The translations under genes and the position numbers were made by a program. Shown piece by piece: positions 34,795-42,711 of a stretch of DNA of 64,000 nt (positions are counted from its first letter, which is position 1; each line of letters opens with the position of its first letter). Location: NCBI GenBank assembly GCA_002336895.1, contig DDFC01000010.1, positions 1 to 64,000 on the forward strand, in the 5' to 3' direction. This DNA is from Verrucomicrobiaceae bacterium UBA1938 (lineage in GTDB: Bacteria > Verrucomicrobiota > Verrucomicrobiia > Verrucomicrobiales > Verrucomicrobiaceae). The notes under the pieces are model-generated. The model worked only from the letters and a program-made list of their open reading frames with translations. It made no database searches and was not told where the DNA came from.

Positions 34795-36210
34795 ATGAAG
34801 GTCAACAACACAATCGTCATTTCAATCGGTCAGGCCGGCAATCAGATTGCCGCCTCTTTTTGGAAAACCATCTGCCAGGAGCACGGCATTGACCCCATGA
34901 CCGGCCAGACCGCCCAGGGGCAGGCTCCACGCGGAAACTGGAGCGCCTTCTTCACCAAGCTGGGGGAATCCACCTCCGGCAGCTACGTGCCACGTGCGGT
35001 CATGGTGGACCTTGAACCCAGCGTCATTGACAACATCAAGGCCACCTCCGGCTCTCTTTTCAATCCCGGCAACCTGATCAGCCGCACGGAAGGAGCGGGC
35101 GGCAACTTTGCCGTTGGTTACCTGGGTGCCGGACGCGAGGTGCTTCCGGAGGTGATGGGCCGCCTGGACGCTGAAATCGACAAGTGTGACAACGTGGGCG
35201 GAATCATTGTGCTGCACGCCACAGGTGGTGGTTCCGGCTCCGGCTTCGGCGCGCTGCTCATCGAGTCCATCAAAGAGAAGTATCCAGAGTTCCCCGTGCT
35301 GAGCTGCGCCGTGCTGCCATCTCCGCAGGTTTCCTCCGTGGTCACGGAGCCTTACAACACGGTCTTCACTCTCAACACCCTGCGCCGCGCGGCAGACGCC
35401 TGCCTCATCTTTGACAATGAGGCGCTTTTCGAGCTGGCCCACCGCAAGTGGAACATCGAGAGCCCCACGGTGGACGATCTGAACCTCCTCATCACCGAGG
35501 CTCTGGCTGGTTTGACCGCCTCCATGCGCTTCAGCGGCTTCCTTACGGTGGAAATCAGCCTGCGCGAGCTCCTCACGAATCTGGTGCCTCAGCCCTCGCT
35601 GCATTTCCTCATGTGCTCCTTTGCACCGCTGACTCCTCCGGACCGCAGCAAGTTTGAAGAAATGGGTGTCGAGGAGATGATCCGCAGCCTGTTTGACAAT
35701 GGCTCTGTCTTCGCCGCCTGCTCGCCGATGGAAGGCCGCTTCCTCAGCACCGCAGTGCTCTACCGTGGCATCATGGAGGACAAGCCGCTGGCAGACTCCG
35801 CCCTGGCCGCCATGCGCGAGCAGCTGCCTCTCACCTACTGGATTCCCACCGCATTCAAGATCGGCTACGTGGAGCAGGCTGGCATCTCCCACCGCAAGAG
35901 CATGGTGCTGCTGGCCAACAACACCGAAATCGCCCGCGTTCTGGACCGGATCTGCCACAACTTCGACAAGCTCTGGCAGCGCAAGGCCTTCGCCAACTGG
36001 TACCTCAATGAAGGCATGTCCGAAGAGCAGATCAACGCCCTGCGCGCCTCCGCCCAGGAACTCATCCAGAGCTACCAGGTGGCCGAGGAAAGCGGAGCCA
36101 AGGCCAAGGTGCAGGACAGCTCGGCGGACTATCCGCGCAGCAGCTCCACTGCAGACGACAGCCGCAGCGGCATGAGCCTGCGCGATCTCGTGGACCGCCG
36201 CCGCGCCTAA
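34795..36210 (+). CDS. btubA: Bacterial tubulin A
   Basis: 471 residues, as expected for BtubA. The N-terminus carries GQAGNQ (12-17), the phosphate-binding glycine loop is GGGSGSG (144-150; eukaryotic tubulins usually have GGGTGSG), and the T7 loop region LRELLTNLVPQPSLHF has Glu258 in the position that activates GTP hydrolysis across the longitudinal interface. Further tubulin segments are TEPYNTVFTLNTL and SMRFSGFL. BtubA pairs with BtubB and GTP to form small tubular filaments with few protofilaments in the cytoplasm. Unlike eukaryotic tubulins the bacterial pair folds without chaperones. The C-terminal 35 residues are Ser/Asp/Arg-rich, not an acidic tail. It starts from a strong Shine-Dalgarno sequence and is followed by btubB after 52 bases. 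Bacterial tubulins are confined to Prosthecobacter and close relatives and are probably of eukaryotic ancestry. Confidence 0.98.
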   Translation: MKVNNTIVISIGQAGNQIAASFWKTICQEHGIDPMTGQTAQGQAPRGNWSAFFTKLGESTSGSYVPRAVMVDLEPSVIDNIKATSGSLFNPGNLISRTEGAGGNFAVGYLGAGREVLPEVMGRLDAEIDKCDNVGGIIVLHATGGGSGSGFGALLIESIKEKYPEFPVLSCAVLPSPQVSSVVTEPYNTVFTLNTLRRAADACLIFDNEALFELAHRKWNIESPTVDDLNLLITEALAGLTASMRFSGFLTVEISLRELLTNLVPQPSLHFLMCSFAPLTPPDRSKFEEMGVEEMIRSLFDNGSVFAACSPMEGRFLSTAVLYRGIMEDKPLADSALAAMREQLPLTYWIPTAFKIGYVEQAGISHRKSMVLLANNTEIARVLDRICHNFDKLWQRKAFANWYLNEGMSEEQINALRASAQELIQSYQVAEESGAKAKVQDSSADYPRSSSTADDSRSGMSLRDLVDRRRA

Positions 36211-36249
36211 CAACAGCAAATCAGGAACAGACAGACAAACATCGTTTTT

Positions 36250-36262
36250 TGGAGGAACACCC
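36250..36262 (+). promoter_or_regulatory. btubB ribosome-binding site
   Basis: GGAGG at 36251-36255 lies seven bases before the GTG start at 36263. The strong site fixes this GTG as the start and means btubB is initiated independently of btubA, fitting the need for equal amounts of both subunits. Confidence 0.75.
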
Positions 36263-37537
36263 GTGAGAGAGATTCTGAGCATTCATGTCGGACAGTGTGG
36301 CAATCAAATCGCCGACCGCTTCTGGCGGCTGGTGCTGCGTGAGCATGGCCTGACCGAGGCCGGCACCCCGAAGGAGGGCAGCAATGTCGCCGCCAATGCC
36401 AACATGGAGGTCTTCTTCCACAAGGTGCGTGATGGGAAGTACATCCCCCGTGCCATTCTGGTGGACCTGGAGCCCGGCGTGATCGCCCGTATCGAAGGCG
36501 GAGACATGGCCCAGCTCTTTGACGAAAGCTGCATCATCCGCAAGATCCCCGGTGCCGCCAACAACTGGGCGCGTGGATACAATGTGGAAGGGGAGCGCAT
36601 CATCGACCAGATCATGAACGTGATCGACGCGGCGGTGGAAAAGACCAAGTCCCTTCAGGGCTTCCTGCTCACGCACTCCATCGGTGGTGGTTCTGGCTCC
36701 GGCCTTGGCTCCCTCATCCTTGAGCGTCTGCGTCAGGCCTACCCGAAGAAGCGCATCTTCACCTTCTCCGTGGCTCCATCTCCGCTGATCTCCGACTCCG
36801 CCGTGGAGCCCTACAACGCCATCCTCACGCTGCAGCGCATCCTGGACAATGCAGACGCCGCCGTGCTGCTGGACAACGAGGCGCTCTTCCGCATCGCCAA
36901 GTCCAAGCTGCACCGCAGCCCGAACTACATGGACCTGAACCACATCATCGCGCTCATCATGAGCTCGGTGACGGCCTCCCTGCGCTTCCCCGGCAAGTTG
37001 AACACCGATCTCGGCGAATACGTGACGAATCTGGTGCCGTTCCCCGGCAACCACTTCCTCACCGCCTCCTTCGCGCCGATGCGCGCTCCCGGCCAGGAAG
37101 GACAGGTCCGCATCAATTTCCCGGACATCGCCCGCGAGACCTTCGCACAGGACAACTTCACCGCCGCCATCGACTGGACCAACGGTGTGTACCTTTCCGC
37201 ATGCGCCCTCTTCCGTGGAGATGTGAAGGCCAAGGAGGTCGAGGAAAACATGGCCGCCATCCGCAAGAGCCTCAACTTCGCCAGCTACGTGCCCACCGGC
37301 GTGAAGCTCGGCGTGGCAGAAACAGCTCCGGAAGGCTTTGCCTCCAGCGGTCTGGCCCTGGTGAACCACACCGGCATTGCCGCCGTGTTTGAGCGCCTCA
37401 TCAACAACTTTGACATCATGTTCGACAACCACGCCTATACGCACTGGTACGAGAACAACGGTGTTTCCCGCGACATGATGGCGCACGCCCGTAACACCAT
37501 CGTCAATCTCGCCCAGTCCTACCGCGACGCCAGCTAG
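36263..37537 (+). CDS. btubB: Bacterial tubulin B
   Basis: 424 residues from GTG 36263. GQCGNQ (10-15), the glycine loop GGGSGSG (141-147), EPYNAILTLQ (182-191) and the T7 stretch LNTDLGEYVTNLVPFP with Glu252 identify it as a tubulin; T7 is alpha-tubulin-like while other parts are beta-like, the mosaic noted for bacterial tubulins. BtubB alternates with BtubA in protofilaments, so each subunit can trigger GTP hydrolysis in the next. The C-terminus is short and lacks the acidic tail of eukaryotic tubulins. It is the second gene of the operon; 52 bases containing a hairpin separate it from bklc. Confidence 0.98.
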   Translation: MREILSIHVGQCGNQIADRFWRLVLREHGLTEAGTPKEGSNVAANANMEVFFHKVRDGKYIPRAILVDLEPGVIARIEGGDMAQLFDESCIIRKIPGAANNWARGYNVEGERIIDQIMNVIDAAVEKTKSLQGFLLTHSIGGGSGSGLGSLILERLRQAYPKKRIFTFSVAPSPLISDSAVEPYNAILTLQRILDNADAAVLLDNEALFRIAKSKLHRSPNYMDLNHIIALIMSSVTASLRFPGKLNTDLGEYVTNLVPFPGNHFLTASFAPMRAPGQEGQVRINFPDIARETFAQDNFTAAIDWTNGVYLSACALFRGDVKAKEVEENMAAIRKSLNFASYVPTGVKLGVAETAPEGFASSGLALVNHTGIAAVFERLINNFDIMFDNHAYTHWYENNGVSRDMMAHARNTIVNLAQSYRDAS

Positions 37538-37545
37538 CCGGACTT

Positions 37546-37560
37546 CCGCGCATTGCGCGG
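37546..37560 (+). repeat. Hairpin between btubB and bklc
   Basis: CCGCGC-ATT-GCGCGG forms a perfect six-pair stem with a three-base loop, nine bases after the btubB stop. No T-run follows, so it is not a standard terminator. It could protect the btubAB message at its 3' end or reduce readthrough into bklc, lowering Bklc relative to tubulin. Confidence 0.5.
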
Positions 37561-37589
37561 GCATGTGACCCCAGCCTTTCTAACCCAAC

Positions 37590-38360
37590 GTGGATACTGC
37601 CTTGGAGCGCCAAATCGCCTCCGCCTCCCGCAGCGTCGAGGAGGCGCGGAGGCTTGCTTATCACGACCCTGTTCGTGTAGGGGCGTTGGTGGAGCAGATC
37701 AGCGTGCTGGCGGACCTGCGGCAGAAGGAAGGTGATTTCCGCAAGGCTGAATCCCTCTACCGGGAGGCGCTCTTTCGAGCCCAGGAACTGCGCAAGCAGG
37801 ATCCTGACCTCCTAACAGGCATCTACTCCCTGCTGGCGCATCTCTATGACCGCTGGGGGCGCATGGACAAGGCGGCGGAGTTTTACGAGCTCGCTCTCAA
37901 CATCAGCGCCGAGAACGGCCTCGAAGACAGCGACAAGGTGGCCACGATCAAAAACAACCTGGCCATGATCTTCAAGCAGCTCCGCAAGTTTGAGCGGGCC
38001 GAGGGCTACTACTGCGAGGCTCTGGAGACCTTTCAGCGTCTGGATGGGGAGCAGAGCTCGCGCGTGGCGTCTGTGTATAACAATCTCGGCGTGCTCTACT
38101 ACAGCCACATGGATGTGGACCGCGCACAGGTCATGCACGAGCGGGCGCTGGCCATCCGCCAGAACCTGAACGAAGGCCAGATGGATCCCGCCGATCTCTC
38201 CCAGACCTTCATCAATCTGGGCGCGGTGTACAAAGCAGCGGGCGATTTCCAGAAGGCCGAGGCCTGTGTGGACCGCGCCAAGCGCATTCGAGCTGCCATG
38301 AACGGCTACCACCCGAACCCACGCCGTTCGGCATCTCTGCTGATCGACAAGAGCTTGTAA
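37590..38360 (+). CDS. bklc: Bacterial kinesin light chain homologue (TPR protein)
   Basis: 256 residues from GTG 37590. An in-frame stop lies three codons upstream, so this GTG is the first possible start; no Shine-Dalgarno sequence precedes it. Five to six kinesin-light-chain-type TPRs follow an N-terminal helix: for example FRKAESLYREALFRAQEL, MDKAAEFYELALNISAE, FERAEGYYCEALETFQRL, YNNLGVLYYSHMDVDRAQ and FINLGAVYKAAGDFQKAEA. Bklc is the third gene of the bacterial tubulin operon and is reported to bind BtubAB filaments and lipid membranes, so it probably tethers the mini-microtubules to the cell envelope. There is no motor domain here or elsewhere in the window. The gene ends at a bidirectional terminator shared with nagZ. 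Confidence 0.93.
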   Translation: MDTALERQIASASRSVEEARRLAYHDPVRVGALVEQISVLADLRQKEGDFRKAESLYREALFRAQELRKQDPDLLTGIYSLLAHLYDRWGRMDKAAEFYELALNISAENGLEDSDKVATIKNNLAMIFKQLRKFERAEGYYCEALETFQRLDGEQSSRVASVYNNLGVLYYSHMDVDRAQVMHERALAIRQNLNEGQMDPADLSQTFINLGAVYKAAGDFQKAEACVDRAKRIRAAMNGYHPNPRRSASLLIDKSL

Positions 38361-38377
38361 AAGCGGGTATAGGAAAA

Positions 38378-38404
38378 GAGGTCAAGGCACGCGGCCCTGA
38401 CCTC
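38378..38404. terminator. Bidirectional terminator between bklc and nagZ
   Basis: GAGGTCAAGG (38378-38387) and CCCTGACCTC (38395-38404) form a ten-position stem with one mismatch and a seven-base loop. On the minus strand it is followed by a T-run (TTTT after CTC), a proper rho-independent terminator for nagZ; on the plus strand it can stall transcription leaving the tubulin operon. Confidence 0.7.
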
Positions 38405-38425
38405 CGATCAATCACTTTTGCTCAC

Positions 38426-39535
38426 TCAGTACAGCTCCACAGGCGAGCGCTTGCCGTCTTCCACGCTGAGCACTTTTGCGGCTTCTTCGCCGAGGGTGTC
38501 GATGCGCAGTTGCAGGATGTCGCGGTTGATGGCGGCAAAGCGGTCAAGATTGAAGGCGTCCGGCTTGACCAGGCGCTTCTTGGTTTTCTCCACGCGCATC
38601 AGCGCATCGTGCAGGGCAGGGGCCTCCACGCCTTCCAGATGCTGGCGGGCCAGCTCCACCATCTCCACACGGTGGCAGATCATCACGAGATCATTGCCGG
38701 CGCGCACGGCCTCCTGGATGGCCTGCTCAAAGGTGACCTCATTGAGGATCGCGCCCATGTCCAGGTCGTCCGTCATGGCCAGACCGTCGAAGGCATACTG
38801 CTGACGCAGCAGCTTCGTCACGACGTTATAGCTCAGGCTGGCGGGCCAGCGGCCGCGGTCAGGATCGTAGGCGGTGTAGTTGCTGTGGCAGGTCATCACA
38901 GAGTCCAGCTCCGGCAGCAGGGCGGAGTAGGGCAGCAGTTCGCTGCGCTCCATCTCCTCGCGGCTTTTGGTGATGACGGGCAGAAACTCATGCGGATCGC
39001 ACTCGGCCGGGCCGTAGCCTGGGAAGTGCTTGCCGCAGCTCAGGATGCCCTCGGCGCGCATGGCGCGGTTGAAGATGCCGGCATTGTCGATCACCTGTTG
39101 TGGGTCGCGCCCGTAGGTGCGGCCTTTGAGGGAATTGTCCGCCGCATCGTCATAGGAAATGTCCAGCACGGGGCAGAGGTCCAGATTGAAGCCGAAGAGG
39201 CGCAGGATCTGGCCGGTGAGCTTGCCGTGGCGTTTGATCAGGGCGGGGTCTCCTTTGTCGCGGAGAGATTGGGCGTTCGGCGGCTCCTCGCCGATGAGGC
39301 GGAGACGGGAGACACGGCCGCCCTCCTGGTCGATGGTGATGAAGGGTTCGACGTCGGAAATGTCACGCAAATCATCGATAAGTTTGCGCAGCTGCTGCGG
39401 GGACTGGATGTTGCGGCCGAACAAAATGAAGCCGCCGGGCTGGAGCTTTTTGAGGCGGGCGGCGGTTTCCGGAGTCAGCTCCGTGCCGGGTACGCCCATC
39501 AGGAGAAGTTGGCCGAGATCTTGTGAGGAAGACAT
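38426..39535 (-). CDS. nagZ: Beta-N-acetylhexosaminidase, GH3 family
   Basis: 369 residues. GH3 motifs in order: TIDQEGGRVSRL (about 72-83), GKHFPGYGPAECDPHEFLP (substrate-binding Lys-His and the Asp-x-His loop with the general acid His; usually D-S-H, here D-P-H) and GLAMTDDLDMGAI with the nucleophile Asp. NagZ removes N-acetylglucosamine from 1,6-anhydromuropeptides during cell wall recycling in the cytoplasm; no signal peptide is present, in agreement. A C-terminal region DLVMICHRVEMVELARQ fits the family. It is convergent with bklc and downstream of the small RNA candidate. Confidence 0.88.
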   Translation of the reverse strand: MSSSQDLGQLLLMGVPGTELTPETAARLKKLQPGGFILFGRNIQSPQQLRKLIDDLRDISDVEPFITIDQEGGRVSRLRLIGEEPPNAQSLRDKGDPALIKRHGKLTGQILRLFGFNLDLCPVLDISYDDAADNSLKGRTYGRDPQQVIDNAGIFNRAMRAEGILSCGKHFPGYGPAECDPHEFLPVITKSREEMERSELLPYSALLPELDSVMTCHSNYTAYDPDRGRWPASLSYNVVTKLLRQQYAFDGLAMTDDLDMGAILNEVTFEQAIQEAVRAGNDLVMICHRVEMVELARQHLEGVEAPALHDALMRVEKTKKRLVKPDAFNLDRFAAINRDILQLRIDTLGEEAAKVLSVEDGKRSPVELY

Positions 39536-39685
39536 AGTTAAGGTGTTCTAATGAGTTGTGTTCGTTCGAGTGCTTTCTAAATGGATGTCAAGGAACGATT
39601 TGCTAAAATTTTGAGTACAAACAGGATTTTGGGCTATCACATTTGCGACTCAGCGGTTTCTTTTTGGAAAAGAAAGGTGGGCAGG
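39536..39685. other. Left part of nagZ-trpE spacer
   Basis: AT-rich non-coding sequence upstream of nagZ. It must carry the nagZ promoter on the minus strand; no clear match was picked. The open frame from 39581 has no ribosome-binding site, domain or normal composition and overlaps the small RNA candidate. Confidence 0.5.
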
Positions 39686-39714
39686 TTGACGGGAGGGACA
39701 AAACTTTTTAACAT
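39686..39714 (+). promoter_or_regulatory. Sigma-70-type promoter of a putative small RNA
   Basis: TTGACG (39686-39691) and TAACAT (39709-39714) are spaced by exactly 17 bases, with five of six and four of six consensus matches. The expected start of transcription is at about 39720-39722, where no gene begins. Confidence 0.65.
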
Positions 39715-39720
39715 GCGGGC

Positions 39721-39855
39721 GTCTGTGAGGCAACTCGCGGGCCACAATTGCAGAGCTTCCTCAGCCGAGCATTTCGTGCCAATCGGTCCTCCATCGTTGT
39801 TGGTTGCTGGATCGCCAATGGAACCCTCCGGCTCCGCATGCCGGAGGGTTCTCTG
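39721..39855 (+). ncRNA. Putative small non-coding RNA, about 130 nt
   Basis: The segment is bounded by a good promoter at 39686-39714 and a GC-rich hairpin at 39822-39850 and lies in a 403-base spacer between trpE and nagZ, on the strand opposite to both. It contains no open frame with a ribosome-binding site. It does not match the tRNA, tmRNA, SRP RNA or 6S RNA patterns I know. A trans-acting regulator is possible. Since both neighbouring genes are on the other strand, an antisense effect would need transcription past the trpE end. Confidence 0.5.
39822..39850 (+). terminator. GC-rich terminator hairpin
   Basis: AACCCTCCGGC (39822-39832) pairs perfectly with GCCGGAGGGTT (39840-39850) across a seven-base loop, followed by CTCTGTTTCT. 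It would end the small RNA on the plus strand; on the minus strand it lies 90 bases beyond trpE and could end that gene as well. Confidence 0.7.
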
Positions 39856-39938
39856 TTTCTGGGAGATGACTTCCGAGCATGCATTGTGAGCAACTGTGTG
39901 ATCAACCTGTGATCAGTGTGTGAGCAACTTCATCCGGT

Positions 39939-41453
39939 TCATGATGCGCTGAGCTGACGCGCCCACTGGATGGCGCGCAGCATGCCGGCCGCTTTGTTCA
40001 CCGTCTCCTGATACTCGGCGGCGGGAACAGAGTCTGCCACCACGCCCGCGCCTGCCTGCACGTAGGCCTTTCCGTCCTTCACCACGCAGGTGCGCAGCGC
40101 GATGCAGGAGTCGAGGTTGCCATCAAAGCCGAAGTAGCCCACCGCACCGGCATAGGCGCAGCGCTTGCTCTTCTCGCACTCGTTGATGATTTCCATGGCG
40201 CGCACTTTGGGAGATCCGCTCACGGTGCCGGCGGGGAATGTGGCGCGCATCACATCGTAGGCGCTTTTGTCATCGCGCAGGTGGCCGTCCACATTGGAGA
40301 CGATGTGCATCACGTGCGAGTAGCGTTCGATGATCATCAGATCGCTGACGCGCACGGTGCCGTAGTCGGCCACACGTCCGACGTCGTTGCGCGCCAGATC
40401 CACGAGCATGATGTGCTCGGCGCGTTCTTTGGGGTCGTTGAGCAGTTCCTGGGCCAGGGCCTCGTCCTCTGCCGGAGTCTTGCCTCTCCAGCGCGTGCCG
40501 GCGATGGGGCGGATGTCGATGCGGCCGTTGAGGCATTTCACATGCACTTCGGGCGAGCTGCCCACCAGCGCAAAGCCTTGCGGGAAGTCCATGCAGAACA
40601 TGTAGGGGCTGGGGTTCACGTGACGCAGTGCGCGGAAGAGATCCAGCGTGCTGCCGGTGTACTCGGTCTCAAAGCGCTGGGAGGGCACGCCCTGGAAGAT
40701 GTCTCCGGCGCCGATGTACTCCTTCATCTTCATCACCATGGCCTCGTATTCCTCGCGGGTGGTGTTGCTCACCGGAGGCGGCAGCTGGTCATTGCTGATG
40801 GGGGCAAAGGTCTGCAGCGGCTTGGCGGCAAGAGGCTGCTCCAGCTTGGAGATGACATCGGCGATCTGCTGGCGCGCCCACTCATAGGCCGCCTCCAGTG
40901 TGGCGTGCTCTTCCGTGTGCACATTGGCCACGATCGAGAGTCGGCGCGTGCGGTGGTCAAACACCAGCACCGTGTCCGTGACCATGAAGACCATGTCCGG
41001 CAGCCCTAGCTCGTCTTTTTTGGCGGGAGGAAGTGTCGGCTCGAAGAAGCGTACCATGTCATAGGCCAGGTAGCCCACGGCACCGCCGTGGAAGACGGGC
41101 AGCGGCTGCGCCTCCAGCGGCGTGAAGGGCTTCATCAGCTCCTGCAGCTCCGTCAGTGGATCTCCAGTGGTGGTGAAGCTGCGCTTCTTGCCGCGCTCCT
41201 CGATTTCGATCTCACGTCCGCGTGCGGTGAAGATGATGCGCGGAGAGCTGCCCAGCAGGGAGTAGCGTCCAGAGTGCTGTGTGAGTTCTGCGGATTCCAG
41301 CAGGAAGGCGCAGCGGCCATCGTGAATCTTTTGGAAAGCGGAGAGCGGCGTCTCGTAGTCGGCGGCCAGCTCTGCCATCACCGGCACGAGATTGCCCTGC
41401 TTTGCGAGCGTTGTGAAAGTGGCGAAATCGGGCTGAAGATGGAGCTGGGGCAT
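39939..41453 (-). CDS. trpE: Anthranilate synthase component I
   Basis: 504 residues from ATG 41453 (MPQLHLQPDFATFTTLAKQG), where the conserved N-terminus begins; the frame is open to 41504. The feedback-inhibition motif LLESAE (tryptophan pocket) is near residue 50, and the chorismate-binding domain has GAGDIFQGVPSQRF, RPIAGTRWRG, FPAGTVSGSPKVRAMEII and GAVGYFGFDG. TrpE converts chorismate to anthranilate with ammonia supplied by a TrpG subunit. trpG is not in the window. thrH follows upstream on the same strand with a 58-base gap. Para-aminobenzoate synthase is the close alternative, but length and the LLES motif favour TrpE. Confidence 0.92.
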   Translation of the reverse strand: MPQLHLQPDFATFTTLAKQGNLVPVMAELAADYETPLSAFQKIHDGRCAFLLESAELTQHSGRYSLLGSSPRIIFTARGREIEIEERGKKRSFTTTGDPLTELQELMKPFTPLEAQPLPVFHGGAVGYLAYDMVRFFEPTLPPAKKDELGLPDMVFMVTDTVLVFDHRTRRLSIVANVHTEEHATLEAAYEWARQQIADVISKLEQPLAAKPLQTFAPISNDQLPPPVSNTTREEYEAMVMKMKEYIGAGDIFQGVPSQRFETEYTGSTLDLFRALRHVNPSPYMFCMDFPQGFALVGSSPEVHVKCLNGRIDIRPIAGTRWRGKTPAEDEALAQELLNDPKERAEHIMLVDLARNDVGRVADYGTVRVSDLMIIERYSHVMHIVSNVDGHLRDDKSAYDVMRATFPAGTVSGSPKVRAMEIINECEKSKRCAYAGAVGYFGFDGNLDSCIALRTCVVKDGKAYVQAGAGVVADSVPAAEYQETVNKAAGMLRAIQWARQLSAS

Positions 41454-41511
41454 GCGGGCGGTAAAACGAGCCTGCACTCTGGACGCAGATTTGCCTCGTG
41501 GCAATGGCGCT

Positions 41512-42120
41512 TCAAAGCGCGGCGCGCATCGCCGTCAGGAGCTCGCCGTAGTCGTCGAAGGCCTTGAACTGAGGAAACTGCGCCTGGATGCTGGCGGGGG
41601 CGTGGAAGAAGAAGCCGGCATCGGCCTCTCCGAGCATGGTGGTGTCGTTGAAGGAATCTCCGGCGGCGAGGACGCGGTAGTTCAGCGCCTTGAAGGAGGC
41701 CACGGCCTTCTGCTTCTGGTTGGACTGGCGCAGCCTGTAGTTCACGATGCGGCCGTCTGCGGCGACTTCCAGCTGGTGGCAGAAGATGGTGGGCCAGGCG
41801 AGCTGGCGCATCAGCGGCTGGGCAAATTCCGCAAAGGTGTCGCTCAGAATGATGACCTGGGTGATGGAGCGCAGCTCATCGAGAAAGGCCTTGGCACCCT
41901 CCAGCGGAGACAGCGTGCCGATGACCTGCTGGATGTCCGGCAGCTTCAGCCCATGCTCGTCCAGAATCTTGAGGCGGCCTTTCATGAGCACATCATAGTC
42001 AGGCTCCTCGCGCGTGGTGCGGCGCAGTTCGGGGATGCCGGTTTTCTCGGCAAAGGCGATCCAGATTTCAGGGACGAGAACGCCTTCAAGATCGAGGGTG
42101 ACGATGGTCTGCTGCTTCAT
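41512..42120 (-). CDS. thrH: Bifunctional phosphoserine phosphatase/homoserine phosphotransferase
   Basis: 202 residues from ATG 42120; the conserved domain starts there although the frame is open to 42228. HAD motif I is TLDLEGVLVPEIWIAF with Asp10 and Glu12 (the D-x-E form typical of ThrH), then PDYDVLMKGRLKILDEHGL, motif II ILSDTFAEF and motif IV AAGDSFNDTTML. The overall match to Pseudomonas ThrH is very close, as I recall that sequence. The enzyme removes phosphate from phosphoserine and can pass it to homoserine, linking serine and threonine synthesis. It sits upstream of trpE on the same strand, so serine (needed for tryptophan) and tryptophan synthesis may be co-expressed. Confidence 0.9.
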   Translation of the reverse strand: MKQQTIVTLDLEGVLVPEIWIAFAEKTGIPELRRTTREEPDYDVLMKGRLKILDEHGLKLPDIQQVIGTLSPLEGAKAFLDELRSITQVIILSDTFAEFAQPLMRQLAWPTIFCHQLEVAADGRIVNYRLRQSNQKQKAVASFKALNYRVLAAGDSFNDTTMLGEADAGFFFHAPASIQAQFPQFKAFDDYGELLTAMRAAL

Positions 42121-42243
42121 GCGGAGGTGTGTGGGGATGTCATGCACGGGGCGCTGGCGCAGTAAAGCGGCGATCTTCAAAAAAGGCGCAGTTAGCGGCA
42201 AGCCATGCGGAGATGCGCGGCTCGGCATGGCGTTTGTTAGTGT

Positions 42244-42711
42244 ATGAACATAGCCAATGAAGTCGAACGCAACGTGGCCGAGCTCGTCTCCAAATGTCGG
42301 AACGCCGTGCTGGCCACCTCAGACTCTGCAGGGCACCCGCACTCTGCTTGGATGACCACTCAGGTGACCACCGATCTGGAGGAGATCATCTCCATCACCG
42401 CACCGACTTCCCAGAAGGCCGCCATTCTGCGCGCCAATCCGCAGGCGGAGTGGATGTTTGCCTCCCCCTCCATGGAGACGATCGTCTATCTCTCCGGACA
42501 CACGCGTCTGCTCGAGGGGGATGTGGCCAAGCGCTACTGGGATCAGATGCCGGGCAAGTCCAAGGCCTACTACCGCAAGTACTGCGAGACGGAGGACTAC
42601 CACAAATTTGCCGTCATCCGCACGGAGGTGGACAAGGTGGTGCTCTGCAAACCCTACGCCTACACCAAGACGATTCTCTGGGACAAGGACACGCCTGCGG
42701 CCGCCTCCTAG
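42244..42711 (+). CDS. Pyridoxamine 5'-phosphate oxidase-like FMN-binding protein
   Basis: 155 residues, a split-barrel flavin protein: NAVLATSDSAGHPHSAWMTT at about 20-39, then EIISITAPTSQKAAILRANP and VYLSGHTRLLEGDVAKRYW. The layout fits the general stress protein 26/PPOX-like group rather than true PdxH. These proteins bind FMN or F420-like cofactors and reduce unknown substrates. It is divergent from thrH by 123 bases and its last four bases overlap the stop of the YkgJ-like gene on the other strand. Confidence 0.75.
   Translation: MNIANEVERNVAELVSKCRNAVLATSDSAGHPHSAWMTTQVTTDLEEIISITAPTSQKAAILRANPQAEWMFASPSMETIVYLSGHTRLLEGDVAKRYWDQMPGKSKAYYRKYCETEDYHKFAVIRTEVDKVVLCKPYAYTKTILWDKDTPAAAS

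Noticed and set aside
34822..36282. 486-codon minus-strand frame opposite btubA
   Set aside because: Shadow of btubA; no ribosome-binding site or domain and the coding evidence for btubA is overwhelming.
39581..39889. 102-codon plus-strand frame in the nagZ-trpE spacer
   Set aside because: No ribosome-binding site, no domain, unusual composition, and it runs across the promoter and terminator of the small RNA candidate.
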